A stretch of DNA of 64,000 nt from Pirellulales bacterium (GCA_020847515.1 JADLBW010000161.1:1-64000); one strand, 5' to 3'. Shown: positions 16,072-25,620, counted from the first letter of the stretch. Translations and numbers: made by a program. Notes: generated by a model from the sequence alone, not told the origin.

Positions 16072-19000
16072 ATGCTTCGATCGCCAGTCCGCCCGCCGAC
16101 TCCATCGGATCGTTCCCCACCGTCGATCTCCCGCGCCGCCTGCGCGACCCGGCGTCTCGTGCGACTGACCGCGGCGCTGATGTGCCTGGCTGGCTGGACG
16201 TCACCGCCGTCTGCGGCTCGCGCCGAGGATGCCTCGGCGCCTGCCATCCTGCAAATCTTTGAAGCCCGCTGGAGTACGATCGAGGACCGCATGGCCGACA
16301 TCCACGACATCGGCTACGGCCGGCTGTGGCTGCCACCCCCGGCGCGGGCCGACAGCGGCAATCAATCGGTCGGCTACGACGTGTTCGACCGGTTCGATCT
16401 CGGCCAGCCCGGGAGTGAAACCCTCTATGGCACCGAGCTCGGCCTGAAGCGGCTCATCGGCGCCGCGCACTCCGCCGGCGTGCTGGTCAACACCGACTTC
16501 ATCCCCACCCACAACGGCTTCAGCGATTCCAGCACCGTCGACTCCCGCGGCACGGCGTCGACGGCCGACGATGTGTCGTTCGTCGCCGGCGGGGGGTATC
16601 CAGGCTTCGTCCTCACCCTGCCGGGCGACGTTGACGGCGACTTCCACGGCGCCTTCGAGGGGGGGCAAGAACATGAGCGGCTTTCCGGCCTGATCGACAT
16701 TGCTCAAGAGAAGAACCACCAGTTCATCCGCCATCCGACGACGCCCGGCGACCCGCAAAATATTCCCGCCGGGACGCAGGGGGTCTTCGGCCGCCCGCCC
16801 GCCAACGTACCCCGTCCTTCCAACGCCCGGTTCTACCCCGACCAGGGCCTTGGCGGCACGACCGTCTTCGACCCGCGGCTGGGGTCGAGCGTCACGCTCT
16901 ACGATTTCAACACGGCCGACCCGCTGGCCGGCGACCCGTACGCCGAGAACGCCCTGGGCCTGGTCATGCGCAACGCCCGCTGGATGATCCAGGAAATCGG
17001 CGTCGACGGCTTCCGCATCGACGCCGGTCGCCACTTTCCCCGCTGGGTGCTCGACTACCTTGACCAGGCGATGTTCCTGGCCAAGCGAGAGCCGCTGCTC
17101 GACGGCAGCCCGCAGCACGTCTTCAGCTTCACCGAGACAGGCTACGACTCCAGCGCGTTCATCCAGGGCTTCATCCGCAAAGACGTCGACGACGCGAACC
17201 TGGCCCAGGTCGGCGGCAACCGCGACGCCCTCGACTTCAACCTCTTCGGCGCCCTCAAGGGCAACCTCACCGCGAACGGCTTCGCCAACAACTGGCACAA
17301 CATCAAGCGGGCGAGCATCGACCTAAACGACGACGGCCTCCGCAACGGCAGCCAGGGAGTCGCCTTCGCCCAAAGCCACGACGAGCTGGGCCCCTATCTG
17401 CAAAACGTCGCCTACGCCTACACGCTGATGCTTCCCGGCAACGCCATCGTCTACGCCAACGCCAGAGAGTTCGGCGCCGGCCGCGGCTTCCCCCGCGGCG
17501 GCGAGGACGACGCCCTGGGAGGCTATTACGGGGAGACGATCACCAAGCTGGTGGAGCTCCGCAATAGCCACGGCCGCGGAGACTTCCGCGAACGGTGGAT
17601 CGACGACGCGTTCAATCCCAACGGCTTCTCGAACATCTACGTCTACGAGCGATCCAACTCCGCCTTGATCGGGCTGAACAGCCGCAATGATTCCTTCGTC
17701 GAAACCCGCAGCGGCGTGGCGACCGACTTCGCGCCCGGCACGGTGCTGGTCGAACTGACCGGCAACGCCGCCGATCCGACCGTCGATCCGGACAACGCCG
17801 TTGCCGAGGCGATTCGCGTCGACGCCGCCGGCCAGGTGCAGCTCAGCATTCCCAGCAATGCCGGCCACGGCCGCGGCTATGTCGTCTACGGCTTAGCGAC
17901 TCCCCAGGGCGCCCTCTCCATCGGCGGCGTCTCGAAGGTCCTCGCCGGCGCGACGCCGACGGCCGCCCATAACGGCACGGCCCGCCTGGCCGACGTCGAC
18001 GTCGTCACGGGCGACTCGTTCACCGTCTCCCTGAGCACCGCGCCCGTAACGCTGCCCGCCCCCGTCGGGGAGTCGAGCCCGCTGCGCGACGAGCATGCCG
18101 ACGGCGACGCGGCGCTGATCAAGATCGACGGCGGCCGCGACCTGAACAACTTGCCTGGCGTCGACCACGTAACGCCGGGGAGCGTCGCCTACGGCTTCGA
18201 GGAGTTCACCGACGTCCGCTCGCCCGGTTTCGTGGCTGACGCCGCCGGGGCGAACATCGGCCCGGGCGCCGGCCAGTATTCGCAAACCATCGACGCCGCG
18301 CAGCTCGCCGAGGGCCGCCATTACATCACCGTCCGGGCCTTCCGTCATCGCAACGCCGCCACTGGCGGTGACGGCGGCCCGGCGGTGTTTAGCGACTTCA
18401 CGCGCACCGTGTACGTCGACCGCCTGCCGCCCGAGGCCGCCGTCGTCAGTTTCGAGCCCTTCGCCACGAGTCCCGGCGACCTCCAAAACCGCGACCTCGT
18501 CGTCCGCTCGACCGACGGCACGGCCGATAACATGCACTTCTTCCTCGATCTGCCGGCCGGCCTCAGCGACCAGCAGATTCTGCAACTGGTAAGCGGCGCA
18601 AACGATGCCGGCCGCTACGATCGCGACAGCTTCGTCCGGGGCTACTTCGGCGTAAAGACCGGCAACCACGTCGCCACGGTCGTCGCCTTCGAGCCGAGCG
18701 GCAATGTCAACGTCGAGCGCTTCGCCGGGCTGTTTACCGATACCGGCGCAGGCGCCGGCTTCGGCGATATGAACGGCAACGGCTTTATCACCGCCGCCGA
18801 CATTTCCGGCACGAGCGGCGGATCGTTTGAACAGGTCCTCTACAGCCAGAACGCCATGTTCAGCGCCGCCGCCGACGTCGACGGCGACGGGCTCGTCGAT
18901 AATCGCGACCTGTTGGCGCTCGGCCCGCGTTTGATCGCGCAAGGCGCCAGCGCCCCCGGGCTCGCCGCTTACGACGCCCTGCTGCTGAAGCGCGGCGACC

Positions 19001-21054
19001 AGAACCACGACGCCCGCACCGACGGGGCCGACGTCCTTGCGCTCTACGCCAGCTTCGGCCAGTCGACGTGGCTGGCCGATCTGAACGTCGACGCCGTTGT
19101 CACTGTCGCCGACGTCCAGACGCTCGTCGTCGACCTTGTGCGGACCAGCGCTGCGGACTTCAACCTGGATCGCCGCGTCGACGCGGCCGACCTGCTGGCA
19201 TGGCAACTGGGCGCCGCCCTGCCGGGGGCGCGGTTCGATCAAGGCGACGCCAACCTCGACGGCGTCGCCGACGCCGCCGACCTCGCCTTGTGGAACGCCG
19301 ACTTTGGCAACACCTATCCCGCGCCCGGCGCCGCTGCGGCGATCCCCGAGCCCTCTTCCGCGCGACTAGTCGGGCTGGCGGCATCGATCGTCCTGTCGCT
19401 GGCGGGCCGTCCTACGCGCTTCCGGCGCCGCGAGCGGCTAACTGACAAGGCGATGCAGAAATCAGAAATCAGAAATCAGAAATCAGAGGTCAGAAATCAG
19501 AGGTCAGAGGTCAGAGGGCGCTGCGAGCGGCCAACTTACAGGCAATGCACTAGACACCCGCGGCCCGCTACTGCGGGCCCACATCAACGAGGGAGGACTT
19601 GCGACATGAGAACTCATCCCGTGAGGCACTGCGCCGTCGCGGCGCTGGCGACGCTCGTCTTGAGCGCCGCCGCTGTGGCCGTTCCGCTGATGGACGGCAC
19701 GGCCGACGTCGAGTACGGCGCCGCCCTGTCGACGCAGAACACCAACACCCAGTTCGGCGACGCCGTTAACGGCGACCAGATCAACGGCGGCGGCGGCTCG
19801 GAGATCGATCAGATCTTCGCTACCGTGGCCGACGGACGACTCTATATCACCATCGCCGGAAACCTGGAGACCAACTTCAATAAGATCGAGGTCTTTCTGG
19901 ACTCGACCGGCGGCGGCGTCAATACGATCAACGGCGCCGACCAGCCGACCATGGTCGACGGATACTGCTGTAAGCAAGCTGGCGTCAACCTGCCCGATCC
20001 TGCCAGCGGCGCCTTGCAGCGGATGAACGGGCTCACGTTCGACGCCGGCTTCAACGCCGATTACTACCTCACGTTCACCCACGGCTTCGAAGGCAACATC
20101 GACGGAACCGGCAACGGCACCGACGGCGGGCTGCGGCTGTATGCCTCCAGCGTCCACTTCGCCAAGCTCTCCGACCCGGCTAATTCCGTCGTCGGCTTCG
20201 GCCAAGCGCTCGGCATCCAACTGGCCCAGCGCGGGCTGCCCAACGTGCTGCGCGGCACGACGGCCGATTTCGACATCGACGGCGACGCCGACGGCGACGA
20301 CTTCCTCATCTGGCAGCGCAACCTGGGCGCCGTCGGCGTCAACCGCAAGCAGGGCGACGCCGCCGAGCCCTTTGGTACCGTCGACGCCGCCGATCTGGCG
20401 GTGTGGCAGGCCGCCTACGGCTTCGACCACGCAACCGCCGCGTTCGACGCCAACTTCTTCGCCCCTCAAAGCCAGGGCATCGACAACTCGAACGTCTTGT
20501 TGGGCCCGGAGTTGCCGAACCTCAGCCCGGGCGAGCTGATCGATAAGGACTATGTCGCCGCCAATCCCGACGTGGGCGCGCCAGAACTGCAGTTCGTCCT
20601 CGAGCCGATCTCGGCCGACAACAAAGAGAACCGCCGCGACATGCTCAACACGGTCGAGCTGCAAATGGCGATCAACAACAGCAACGCGCAGGGCGTCACC
20701 GGCGACGGACCCTACGAGAATCCGACGACCGGCAATCCCCAGGAGGTCCGCACCGGCATCGAGTTCTCGATTCCGCTCGACAAGATCGGCAACCCCTCCG
20801 CTCCGATTAAGTTGACCGCCTTCGTCAACAACGGCGCGCACGATTTCCTTGCCAACCAGGTCTCCGGCGAAGGCATCTTGTTCGGCAACCTCGGCAGCCT
20901 GATGCCCGACTTCGAGTTGGAATTTCCCGGCGCCCAATTCGTGACGATCCCCCTCTCGGCGATCGGCGCGGCCAGCGCCGTTCCCGAGCCCGGCGCGCTG
21001 GCGCTGGCGGCCGTCGCGATCGCCGCCCTCGCCTTGCCGCGGCGGCGCAGTTGA
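16072..21054 (+). CDS. Continuous frame: secreted amylase-like GH13/dockerin/PEP-CTERM module read through into a second PEP-CTERM protein
   Basis: The frame is open for about 1660 codons. Residues 1 to about 1123 form one complete exported protein: signal peptide (LVRLTAALMCLAGW); a TIM-barrel GH13-like domain with the nucleophile-type GFRIDAGRHF (about residue 315), acid-type FTETGYD (about 355) and SHDE (about 436); beta-rich modules; five Asp-rich dockerin-like repeats (DMNGNGFITAADIS, DVDGDGLVDNRDLLAL and others); and a PEP-CTERM tail IPEPSSARLVGLAASI plus FRRRER. The frame then crosses a 63-bp heptamer tract and enters a second PEP-CTERM protein that has its own ribosome binding site and signal peptide at 19606. 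A TAA one base out of frame at 19439-19441 suggests the first stop was lost by a small frameshift. The protein probably ends there in function. Confidence 0.7.
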   Translation: MLRSPVRPPTPSDRSPPSISRAACATRRLVRLTAALMCLAGWTSPPSAARAEDASAPAILQIFEARWSTIEDRMADIHDIGYGRLWLPPPARADSGNQSVGYDVFDRFDLGQPGSETLYGTELGLKRLIGAAHSAGVLVNTDFIPTHNGFSDSSTVDSRGTASTADDVSFVAGGGYPGFVLTLPGDVDGDFHGAFEGGQEHERLSGLIDIAQEKNHQFIRHPTTPGDPQNIPAGTQGVFGRPPANVPRPSNARFYPDQGLGGTTVFDPRLGSSVTLYDFNTADPLAGDPYAENALGLVMRNARWMIQEIGVDGFRIDAGRHFPRWVLDYLDQAMFLAKREPLLDGSPQHVFSFTETGYDSSAFIQGFIRKDVDDANLAQVGGNRDALDFNLFGALKGNLTANGFANNWHNIKRASIDLNDDGLRNGSQGVAFAQSHDELGPYLQNVAYAYTLMLPGNAIVYANAREFGAGRGFPRGGEDDALGGYYGETITKLVELRNSHGRGDFRERWIDDAFNPNGFSNIYVYERSNSALIGLNSRNDSFVETRSGVATDFAPGTVLVELTGNAADPTVDPDNAVAEAIRVDAAGQVQLSIPSNAGHGRGYVVYGLATPQGALSIGGVSKVLAGATPTAAHNGTARLADVDVVTGDSFTVSLSTAPVTLPAPVGESSPLRDEHADGDAALIKIDGGRDLNNLPGVDHVTPGSVAYGFEEFTDVRSPGFVADAAGANIGPGAGQYSQTIDAAQLAEGRHYITVRAFRHRNAATGGDGGPAVFSDFTRTVYVDRLPPEAAVVSFEPFATSPGDLQNRDLVVRSTDGTADNMHFFLDLPAGLSDQQILQLVSGANDAGRYDRDSFVRGYFGVKTGNHVATVVAFEPSGNVNVERFAGLFTDTGAGAGFGDMNGNGFITAADISGTSGGSFEQVLYSQNAMFSAAADVDGDGLVDNRDLLALGPRLIAQGASAPGLAAYDALLLKRGDQNHDARTDGADVLALYASFGQSTWLADLNVDAVVTVADVQTLVVDLVRTSAADFNLDRRVDAADLLAWQLGAALPGARFDQGDANLDGVADAADLALWNADFGNTYPAPGAAAAIPEPSSARLVGLAASIVLSLAGRPTRFRRRERLTDKAMQKSEIRNQKSEVRNQRSEVRGRCERPTYRQCTRHPRPATAGPHQRGRTCDMRTHPVRHCAVAALATLVLSAAAVAVPLMDGTADVEYGAALSTQNTNTQFGDAVNGDQINGGGGSEIDQIFATVADGRLYITIAGNLETNFNKIEVFLDSTGGGVNTINGADQPTMVDGYCCKQAGVNLPDPASGALQRMNGLTFDAGFNADYYLTFTHGFEGNIDGTGNGTDGGLRLYASSVHFAKLSDPANSVVGFGQALGIQLAQRGLPNVLRGTTADFDIDGDADGDDFLIWQRNLGAVGVNRKQGDAAEPFGTVDAADLAVWQAAYGFDHATAAFDANFFAPQSQGIDNSNVLLGPELPNLSPGELIDKDYVAANPDVGAPELQFVLEPISADNKENRRDMLNTVELQMAINNSNAQGVTGDGPYENPTTGNPQEVRTGIEFSIPLDKIGNPSAPIKLTAFVNNGAHDFLANQVSGEGILFGNLGSLMPDFELEFPGAQFVTIPLSAIGAASAVPEPGALALAAVAIAALALPRRRS
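19456..19518. repeat. Heptamer repeat tract H2
   Basis: Nine 7-bp units, five cagaaat, three cagaggt and one cagaggg. The reverse complement acctctg is the same unit as in tract H1. Nine units make 63 bp, so the reading frame is preserved across the tract. Confidence 0.9.
19606..21054 (+). CDS. PEP-CTERM protein with internal dockerin-like repeat
   Basis: 482 residues from an ATG preceded by gggagga about 9 bp upstream, with its own signal peptide (VRHCAVAALATLVLSAAAVA). The body matches the 12537 gene (MDGTADVEYGAALSTQN, NLETNFNKIEVFLDSTGGG, FNADYYL). An Asp-rich dockerin-like pair (DFDIDGDADGDDFLIWQ and VDAADLAVWQAAYG) sits in the middle of the domain. The C-terminus VPEPGALALAAVAIAALAL plus PRRRS is a PEP-CTERM signal. 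It is probably a gene in its own right although it shares an open frame with the amylase upstream. Confidence 0.8.
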   Translation: MRTHPVRHCAVAALATLVLSAAAVAVPLMDGTADVEYGAALSTQNTNTQFGDAVNGDQINGGGGSEIDQIFATVADGRLYITIAGNLETNFNKIEVFLDSTGGGVNTINGADQPTMVDGYCCKQAGVNLPDPASGALQRMNGLTFDAGFNADYYLTFTHGFEGNIDGTGNGTDGGLRLYASSVHFAKLSDPANSVVGFGQALGIQLAQRGLPNVLRGTTADFDIDGDADGDDFLIWQRNLGAVGVNRKQGDAAEPFGTVDAADLAVWQAAYGFDHATAAFDANFFAPQSQGIDNSNVLLGPELPNLSPGELIDKDYVAANPDVGAPELQFVLEPISADNKENRRDMLNTVELQMAINNSNAQGVTGDGPYENPTTGNPQEVRTGIEFSIPLDKIGNPSAPIKLTAFVNNGAHDFLANQVSGEGILFGNLGSLMPDFELEFPGAQFVTIPLSAIGAASAVPEPGALALAAVAIAALALPRRRS

Positions 21055-21169
21055 GGTCGCCCCGCCGCCTGAAGGCGTCGCGAAACGAAGCTTATCCGCA
21101 GTCAGCCCCGGCCGCGCCTCGGTCGGGGCTGGCTCGGGCAAGCCCCCGCCAAACGTCGAAAGGGACCAA

Positions 21170-23197
21170 TTGTCCGCCCTGAACCGCAACCTTCGTGAAT
21201 CGGCGGTCGCCACATTGGTCGTGCTGCTGGCGTCGACCTCTCTGGGCTGCGGCGCCGCCGGCCCGCCGCCGCCCGCCGATCGCAGCGCCGCGCCGCCGAC
21301 GAGCGCTCCAACCGCTGCCTACGTCTCGCGCCCCGTTGATCGAGTCGCAGCCGAACAGCCGGCGCCCCCGGCGCTCGAGTGGAGCGAGGTCGAACCCCTG
21401 CCAAACGTCCCCCTGTGGGCCGTCGACGCGGTCTTCTACCAGATTTTCCCCGAGCGATTCCGCAACGGCGACCCGTCGAACGATCCCAACCGCCAGTCGC
21501 TCGAACTGCCCGACGTGGTCCCCCCCTCCTGGGCGATCACCCCCTGGACGGGCGACTTCTACGCCCGCGCCGACTGGGAACGGCAAAGCGGCGACAACTT
21601 CTACGACCACGGCGTCTTCAATCGCCGCTACGGCGGCGACCTCCAAGGCGTCCTCGACAAGCTCGACTACCTCGACCGGCTCGGCGTCACCGCCCTGTAC
21701 TTCAATCCGGTGTTCTACGGCCGCTCGCTCCATAAGTACGACGGCGCGTCGATGCACCACGTCGATCCCTACTTCGGCCCCGACCCGGCGGGCGACCTGG
21801 CGCTCATCGCCGCCGAGTCGAGCGATCCGCAAAGCTGGCACTGGACCGCCGCCGACAAGCTCTTCCTCGAGCTGCTCGCCGAGGCCCACCGCCGGGGCGT
21901 CCGGGTGATCATCGACGGCGTGTTCAACCACACCGGGCGCGACTTCTTCGCCTTCCAGCACCTCCGCGAGCACCAGCAGGACTCGCCCTACGACGATTGG
22001 TACATCGTCCAGCACTACGACGACCCCGAAACGCCGGCCAACGAATTCCGCTACAAGGGCTGGTGGGGCATCGATACGCTCCCTGAATTCGCCAATAGCG
22101 CCGCCGGCGACGATCTCCACGCAGGCCCGCGCCAGTACGTCATGGATATTACCCGCCGCTGGATGGACCCCGACGAGGACGGCGACCCGGCCGACGGCGT
22201 CGACGGCTGGCGGCTCGACGTGGCCGAGGAAGTTCCGCTGAACTTCTGGAAGGCCTGGAACGCCCGCGTCCGCCAGCTCAACCCTCAGGCCTACACCGTC
22301 GCCGAGATCTGGAACGACGCCCGCACCTATCTCGTCGGCGGCGGCTTCTCCGCCACGATGAACTACCACGCCTTCGCCTACCCGGCCAAAGGCTTTCTCA
22401 TGGACGGGCGGCTGTCGGCCCACGACTTCGGCCGCGAGCTGCTCCTGCGCCGGCAGAAGTACCCCTCCGCCATGCAGTTCGCCCTGCAGAACCTCGTCGA
22501 TTCGCACGATACCGACCGCCTCGCCTCAATGCTCGTGAACCATCCTGGCGACGCGCCCTACCGCAACGGCGATCGCTTCGACTACGACGAGTCGGGCCTC
22601 GTCTCGCCGCGGCAGGATCCGACCTACGACGTCCGCAAGCCCGACGCCGCCGCCAGCCGGCTGCAGCGGATGGTCGTCCTCATGCAAATGACCTATCTCG
22701 GCGCCCCCATGGTCTACTACGGCGACGAGGCCGGCATGTGGGGCGGCGACGACCCCTGCTGCCGCAAGCCCATGCTATGGGACGACCTGCAGTACGACGA
22801 CGAGGCCGGCGATCCGCTGGGCCGTCCGCGTCAGCCCGACGAAGTCGCCGTCGACCAGGACCTGCTGGCGTTCTACCGCCGCGCGATCGCCCTGCGCCGC
22901 CAGCACGACGTCCTCCGCCGCGGCAGTTGCACGACCGTGGCCAGCGACGACGACGCCAAATTCTTCGCCTTCGGCCGCAAGCTGGCCGGCACGCAAATGC
23001 TCGTCGCCCTTAACCGCGGCGACCAGCCCTACGCCTGGCAGCCGCCGGCCGACGCCCTGCCGTCCGGCGCAGGGGCGCTGGAGCTATTGCTGGCGACCGA
23101 CGAAGGCGCCCAGATCCGTCCCGCCGCCGAGGGCCGCCCGCCTACCGTCTTCATCCCCGCACGAACCGGCGTTGCGCTGGCCGGGCCATCGCCGTGA
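21170..23197 (+). CDS. GH13 alpha-amylase/cyclomaltodextrinase-type lipoprotein
   Basis: 675 residues from a TTG start, which is the only start that includes the signal peptide (AVATLVVLLASTSLGC, lipobox SLGC); aaaggg precedes it. All four GH13 regions are clear: VIIDGVFNHTG, GWRLDVAEEV (nucleophile about residue 349), YTVAEIWND (acid about 379) and VDSHDTDR (about 447). The family hydrolyses alpha-1,4-glucans and cyclodextrins. Lipid anchoring places it in the periplasm or at the surface, where it would feed oligosaccharides to the transporter encoded by the next genes. Its stop overlaps the next start (GTGA). Confidence 0.92.
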   Translation: MSALNRNLRESAVATLVVLLASTSLGCGAAGPPPPADRSAAPPTSAPTAAYVSRPVDRVAAEQPAPPALEWSEVEPLPNVPLWAVDAVFYQIFPERFRNGDPSNDPNRQSLELPDVVPPSWAITPWTGDFYARADWERQSGDNFYDHGVFNRRYGGDLQGVLDKLDYLDRLGVTALYFNPVFYGRSLHKYDGASMHHVDPYFGPDPAGDLALIAAESSDPQSWHWTAADKLFLELLAEAHRRGVRVIIDGVFNHTGRDFFAFQHLREHQQDSPYDDWYIVQHYDDPETPANEFRYKGWWGIDTLPEFANSAAGDDLHAGPRQYVMDITRRWMDPDEDGDPADGVDGWRLDVAEEVPLNFWKAWNARVRQLNPQAYTVAEIWNDARTYLVGGGFSATMNYHAFAYPAKGFLMDGRLSAHDFGRELLLRRQKYPSAMQFALQNLVDSHDTDRLASMLVNHPGDAPYRNGDRFDYDESGLVSPRQDPTYDVRKPDAAASRLQRMVVLMQMTYLGAPMVYYGDEAGMWGGDDPCCRKPMLWDDLQYDDEAGDPLGRPRQPDEVAVDQDLLAFYRRAIALRRQHDVLRRGSCTTVASDDDAKFFAFGRKLAGTQMLVALNRGDQPYAWQPPADALPSGAGALELLLATDEGAQIRPAAEGRPPTVFIPARTGVALAGPSP

Positions 23198-25590
23198 TCG
23201 AGCGCCCTGTAGTGTCGCCCGCCCTGGCCAGCCCGCCGCGCCGGCCTCTGCCTGGGTCTGCGGGCCTGCCGGCAGGAGCGGCCGGCGAAGTGATCGCAGC
23301 TCGAACCCGCGCCGCACGCCGGCTGGCCGTCGTCGCGCTGCTCCTGTCGGGGTGCGCCCCTGCCGATGCTCCGCGGGTAATCAACCTCTGGCATCAGATG
23401 CGGCCCGAGGACCGCGCCGTACTGGCCCAGCGGATCGAACTCTTCCAGCGCGCTCGCCCGGGCGTCCAGGTCCGCGCCCTCTACAAAGAAACCGAAGAGC
23501 TTCGCAGCGGTTTGGTCTCCGCGGTGCTCGCCCGCCGCGGCCCGGAGGTGATCTACGGCCCTTCGGACGTACTGGGCGTTTACCAGGCGATGGGCGTTTT
23601 GCAGGACATGTCTGCGTACCTGCCGCCGGGCGAAGTGGAGGCCTTCGATCGCCGCGCCGTCGTCCGCATGCCCGCGCGCAGCGATCCGGCCAACAGCGAA
23701 CTGATCTTCCTGGGCGACCGCTTCGGCAACCACCTGGCTTTAGTCTACAACAAACGCTTCATCGCCCAGCCCCCCCGCACGACCGACCAGCTCGTCGCGC
23801 TGGCCAGGCAAAACACCGTCGACGAAAACGGCGACGGCCAGATCGATCGCTACGGCATCGTCTGGAACTACACCGAGCCGTTCTTCTTCATCCCGTTCCT
23901 CACCGGCTACGGCGCCTGGGTCTACCAGGAATCGTCCGACGCCGCGGCGGTCCCCGCGCCCGCCCTCGACTCCCCGCAAGCCATCGACGCCTACCGCTTC
24001 GTCGCCTCGCTGCGGAGCGAGCACCGCGTGCTGCCTCCTTCGGCCGACTACGAAGCCGCCCGCGCCCTGTTCCTCGCCGGCAAGGCCGCCATGCTGATCG
24101 ACGGCGACTGGAGCTGGCAGAACTACCTCGCCGACAGCAGCGTCGACGCCGGCCTGGCGGTGCTGCCGGTAGTCTCCAGCACCGGCCTGGCCATGGCGCC
24201 GATGGTGGCCCCCAAGGGCTACAGCCTCAGCGCCTTCGCCGCGGGCGAAGAAGCCGACCTGGCGATGGAGCTCATCCGCTTTCTGACCAGCGCCGAAACG
24301 CAGCGCGCCTATCTCGCCCAGCAGCGGATCCTGCCCTCGCGGCTCGCCCTTCGCGACGATCCGCTGGTTACCGCCGACCCGCTGATGGCCGTGTCGGTGG
24401 CGCAGGCCGAGCGGGGCCGCGCCATGCCCGCCGACGTCGCCATGCGAAATATCTGGGACGCCATGCGCGGCCCCTACCAGCTCCTCTTGGCGGGCGGCAT
24501 CGACGCCGCCGAGGCCGGCCGCCGGATGCAGCGCGACGCCCTCGCCAAGAATCAGGCGATGCTCGCCCGCGCCGAGCCCGATCGCACGGTCCTGGCGGTC
24601 TACGGCTTAGCCGTCGCCGCCCTGGCCGCCCTCGTCTTCACGCAGCGCCGCAGCGCCCTGGCGTTCTTCCGCGATCTTCCCCGCAATCGCCTCGCCTACG
24701 CCCTGGTCGTCCCGTCGATCGCCCTGATCTTCCTGACGGTCCTCTTTCCGCTTGCCTATAACGTCGTCCTGTCGTTCTCGAACATGTCGCTCACGAACCT
24801 GCGCGACTGGGAGATTGTCGGCCTGCGAAACTACGCTTCGCTCGCCGGCGGCGAGCAGGCCGATCAGTTCTGGAGCGTCTTCTCGAAGACCCTCGTTTGG
24901 ACCGCCGTCAACGTCTTCTTCCACGTCGTCGTCGGGGTGCTGCTGGCCGTTGCGCTCCATGGTCCGCTGCGCGGCCGGGGCGTCTACCGGTTGCTGCTGA
25001 TCATTCCCTGGGCCGTCCCCGCTTATATCACGGCGCTGACCTGGCGGGGGATGTTCGACCAGCAGTTCGGCGCGGTCAACCACCTCATCCGCGCCCTGGA
25101 CAAGCTCCACGCCTACCTGCCTGGCTGGCTGCAGCTTGAACCGCTCAACTGGCTGGGCGAGGCGGGCCCCGCCTTCGCCGCGTGCATTGTCGCCAACGTG
25201 TGGCTCGGGTTTCCGTTCATGATGGTCATCGCCCTGGGCGGCTTGCAGGGCATCCCCGCCGAGCTGTATGAAGCCGCCCGCATCGATCGCGCCAGCCGCT
25301 GGCAGCAGTTCCGCCACATTACGCTGCCGATGCTCAAGCCGGTCCTCATTCCGGCGGTGACCCTCGGCGCCGTCTGGACGTTCAACAACCTCAACGTCGT
25401 GTGGCTCGTCTCCAACGGCGGCGAACCGGCCGACCAGACCCACATCCTCGTCTCCTACGTCTACAAGGCGGTGTTCAACATGTACCAGTACGGCTACGGC
25501 GCCGCGTTGTCGATGGTCATCTTCCTGATGCTGCTGGCGTTCTCGCTAGCGTTCCTCCGCAAAACCCGCGCCACCGAGGCCGTCTACTGA
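23194..25590 (+). CDS. Fused sugar ABC transporter: binding protein (MalE-like) plus permease (MalF-like)
   Basis: 798 residues from a GTG overlapping the amylase stop. A signal region with lipobox LLLSGCAP is followed by an extracellular solute-binding fold (about 65-460; VINLWHQM, YNKRFIAQ, DGDWSWQNYL). A membrane helix near residue 475 (VLAVYGLAVAALAALVF) then leads into a MalF-type permease with LAYALVVPSIALIFLTVLFP, IIPWAVPAYITALTWRGMF and the EAA loop EAARIDRASRWQQFRHITLP. Binding protein and permease are normally separate; here they are covalently joined. Context of amylases, a second permease and an ATPase points to maltodextrin uptake. Confidence 0.9.
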   Translation: MIERPVVSPALASPPRRPLPGSAGLPAGAAGEVIAARTRAARRLAVVALLLSGCAPADAPRVINLWHQMRPEDRAVLAQRIELFQRARPGVQVRALYKETEELRSGLVSAVLARRGPEVIYGPSDVLGVYQAMGVLQDMSAYLPPGEVEAFDRRAVVRMPARSDPANSELIFLGDRFGNHLALVYNKRFIAQPPRTTDQLVALARQNTVDENGDGQIDRYGIVWNYTEPFFFIPFLTGYGAWVYQESSDAAAVPAPALDSPQAIDAYRFVASLRSEHRVLPPSADYEAARALFLAGKAAMLIDGDWSWQNYLADSSVDAGLAVLPVVSSTGLAMAPMVAPKGYSLSAFAAGEEADLAMELIRFLTSAETQRAYLAQQRILPSRLALRDDPLVTADPLMAVSVAQAERGRAMPADVAMRNIWDAMRGPYQLLLAGGIDAAEAGRRMQRDALAKNQAMLARAEPDRTVLAVYGLAVAALAALVFTQRRSALAFFRDLPRNRLAYALVVPSIALIFLTVLFPLAYNVVLSFSNMSLTNLRDWEIVGLRNYASLAGGEQADQFWSVFSKTLVWTAVNVFFHVVVGVLLAVALHGPLRGRGVYRLLLIIPWAVPAYITALTWRGMFDQQFGAVNHLIRALDKLHAYLPGWLQLEPLNWLGEAGPAFAACIVANVWLGFPFMMVIALGGLQGIPAELYEAARIDRASRWQQFRHITLPMLKPVLIPAVTLGAVWTFNNLNVVWLVSNGGEPADQTHILVSYVYKAVFNMYQYGYGAALSMVIFLMLLAFSLAFLRKTRATEAVY

Positions 25591-25620
25591 ACACGCGAAA
25601 GCGGCCAGCGCTCAGACACA

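Noticed and set aside
17893-19242. Long antisense open frame opposite the amylase-like gene
   Set aside because: GC-rich codon bias keeps the antisense frame open. The translation has no recognisable motif, whereas the plus strand has clear domains.
16072-21054. The continuous frame as one genuine 1660-residue protein
   Set aside because: An internal PEP-CTERM tail, a heptamer tract and a second ribosome binding site with signal peptide indicate two proteins. The annotation keeps the open frame but notes this.
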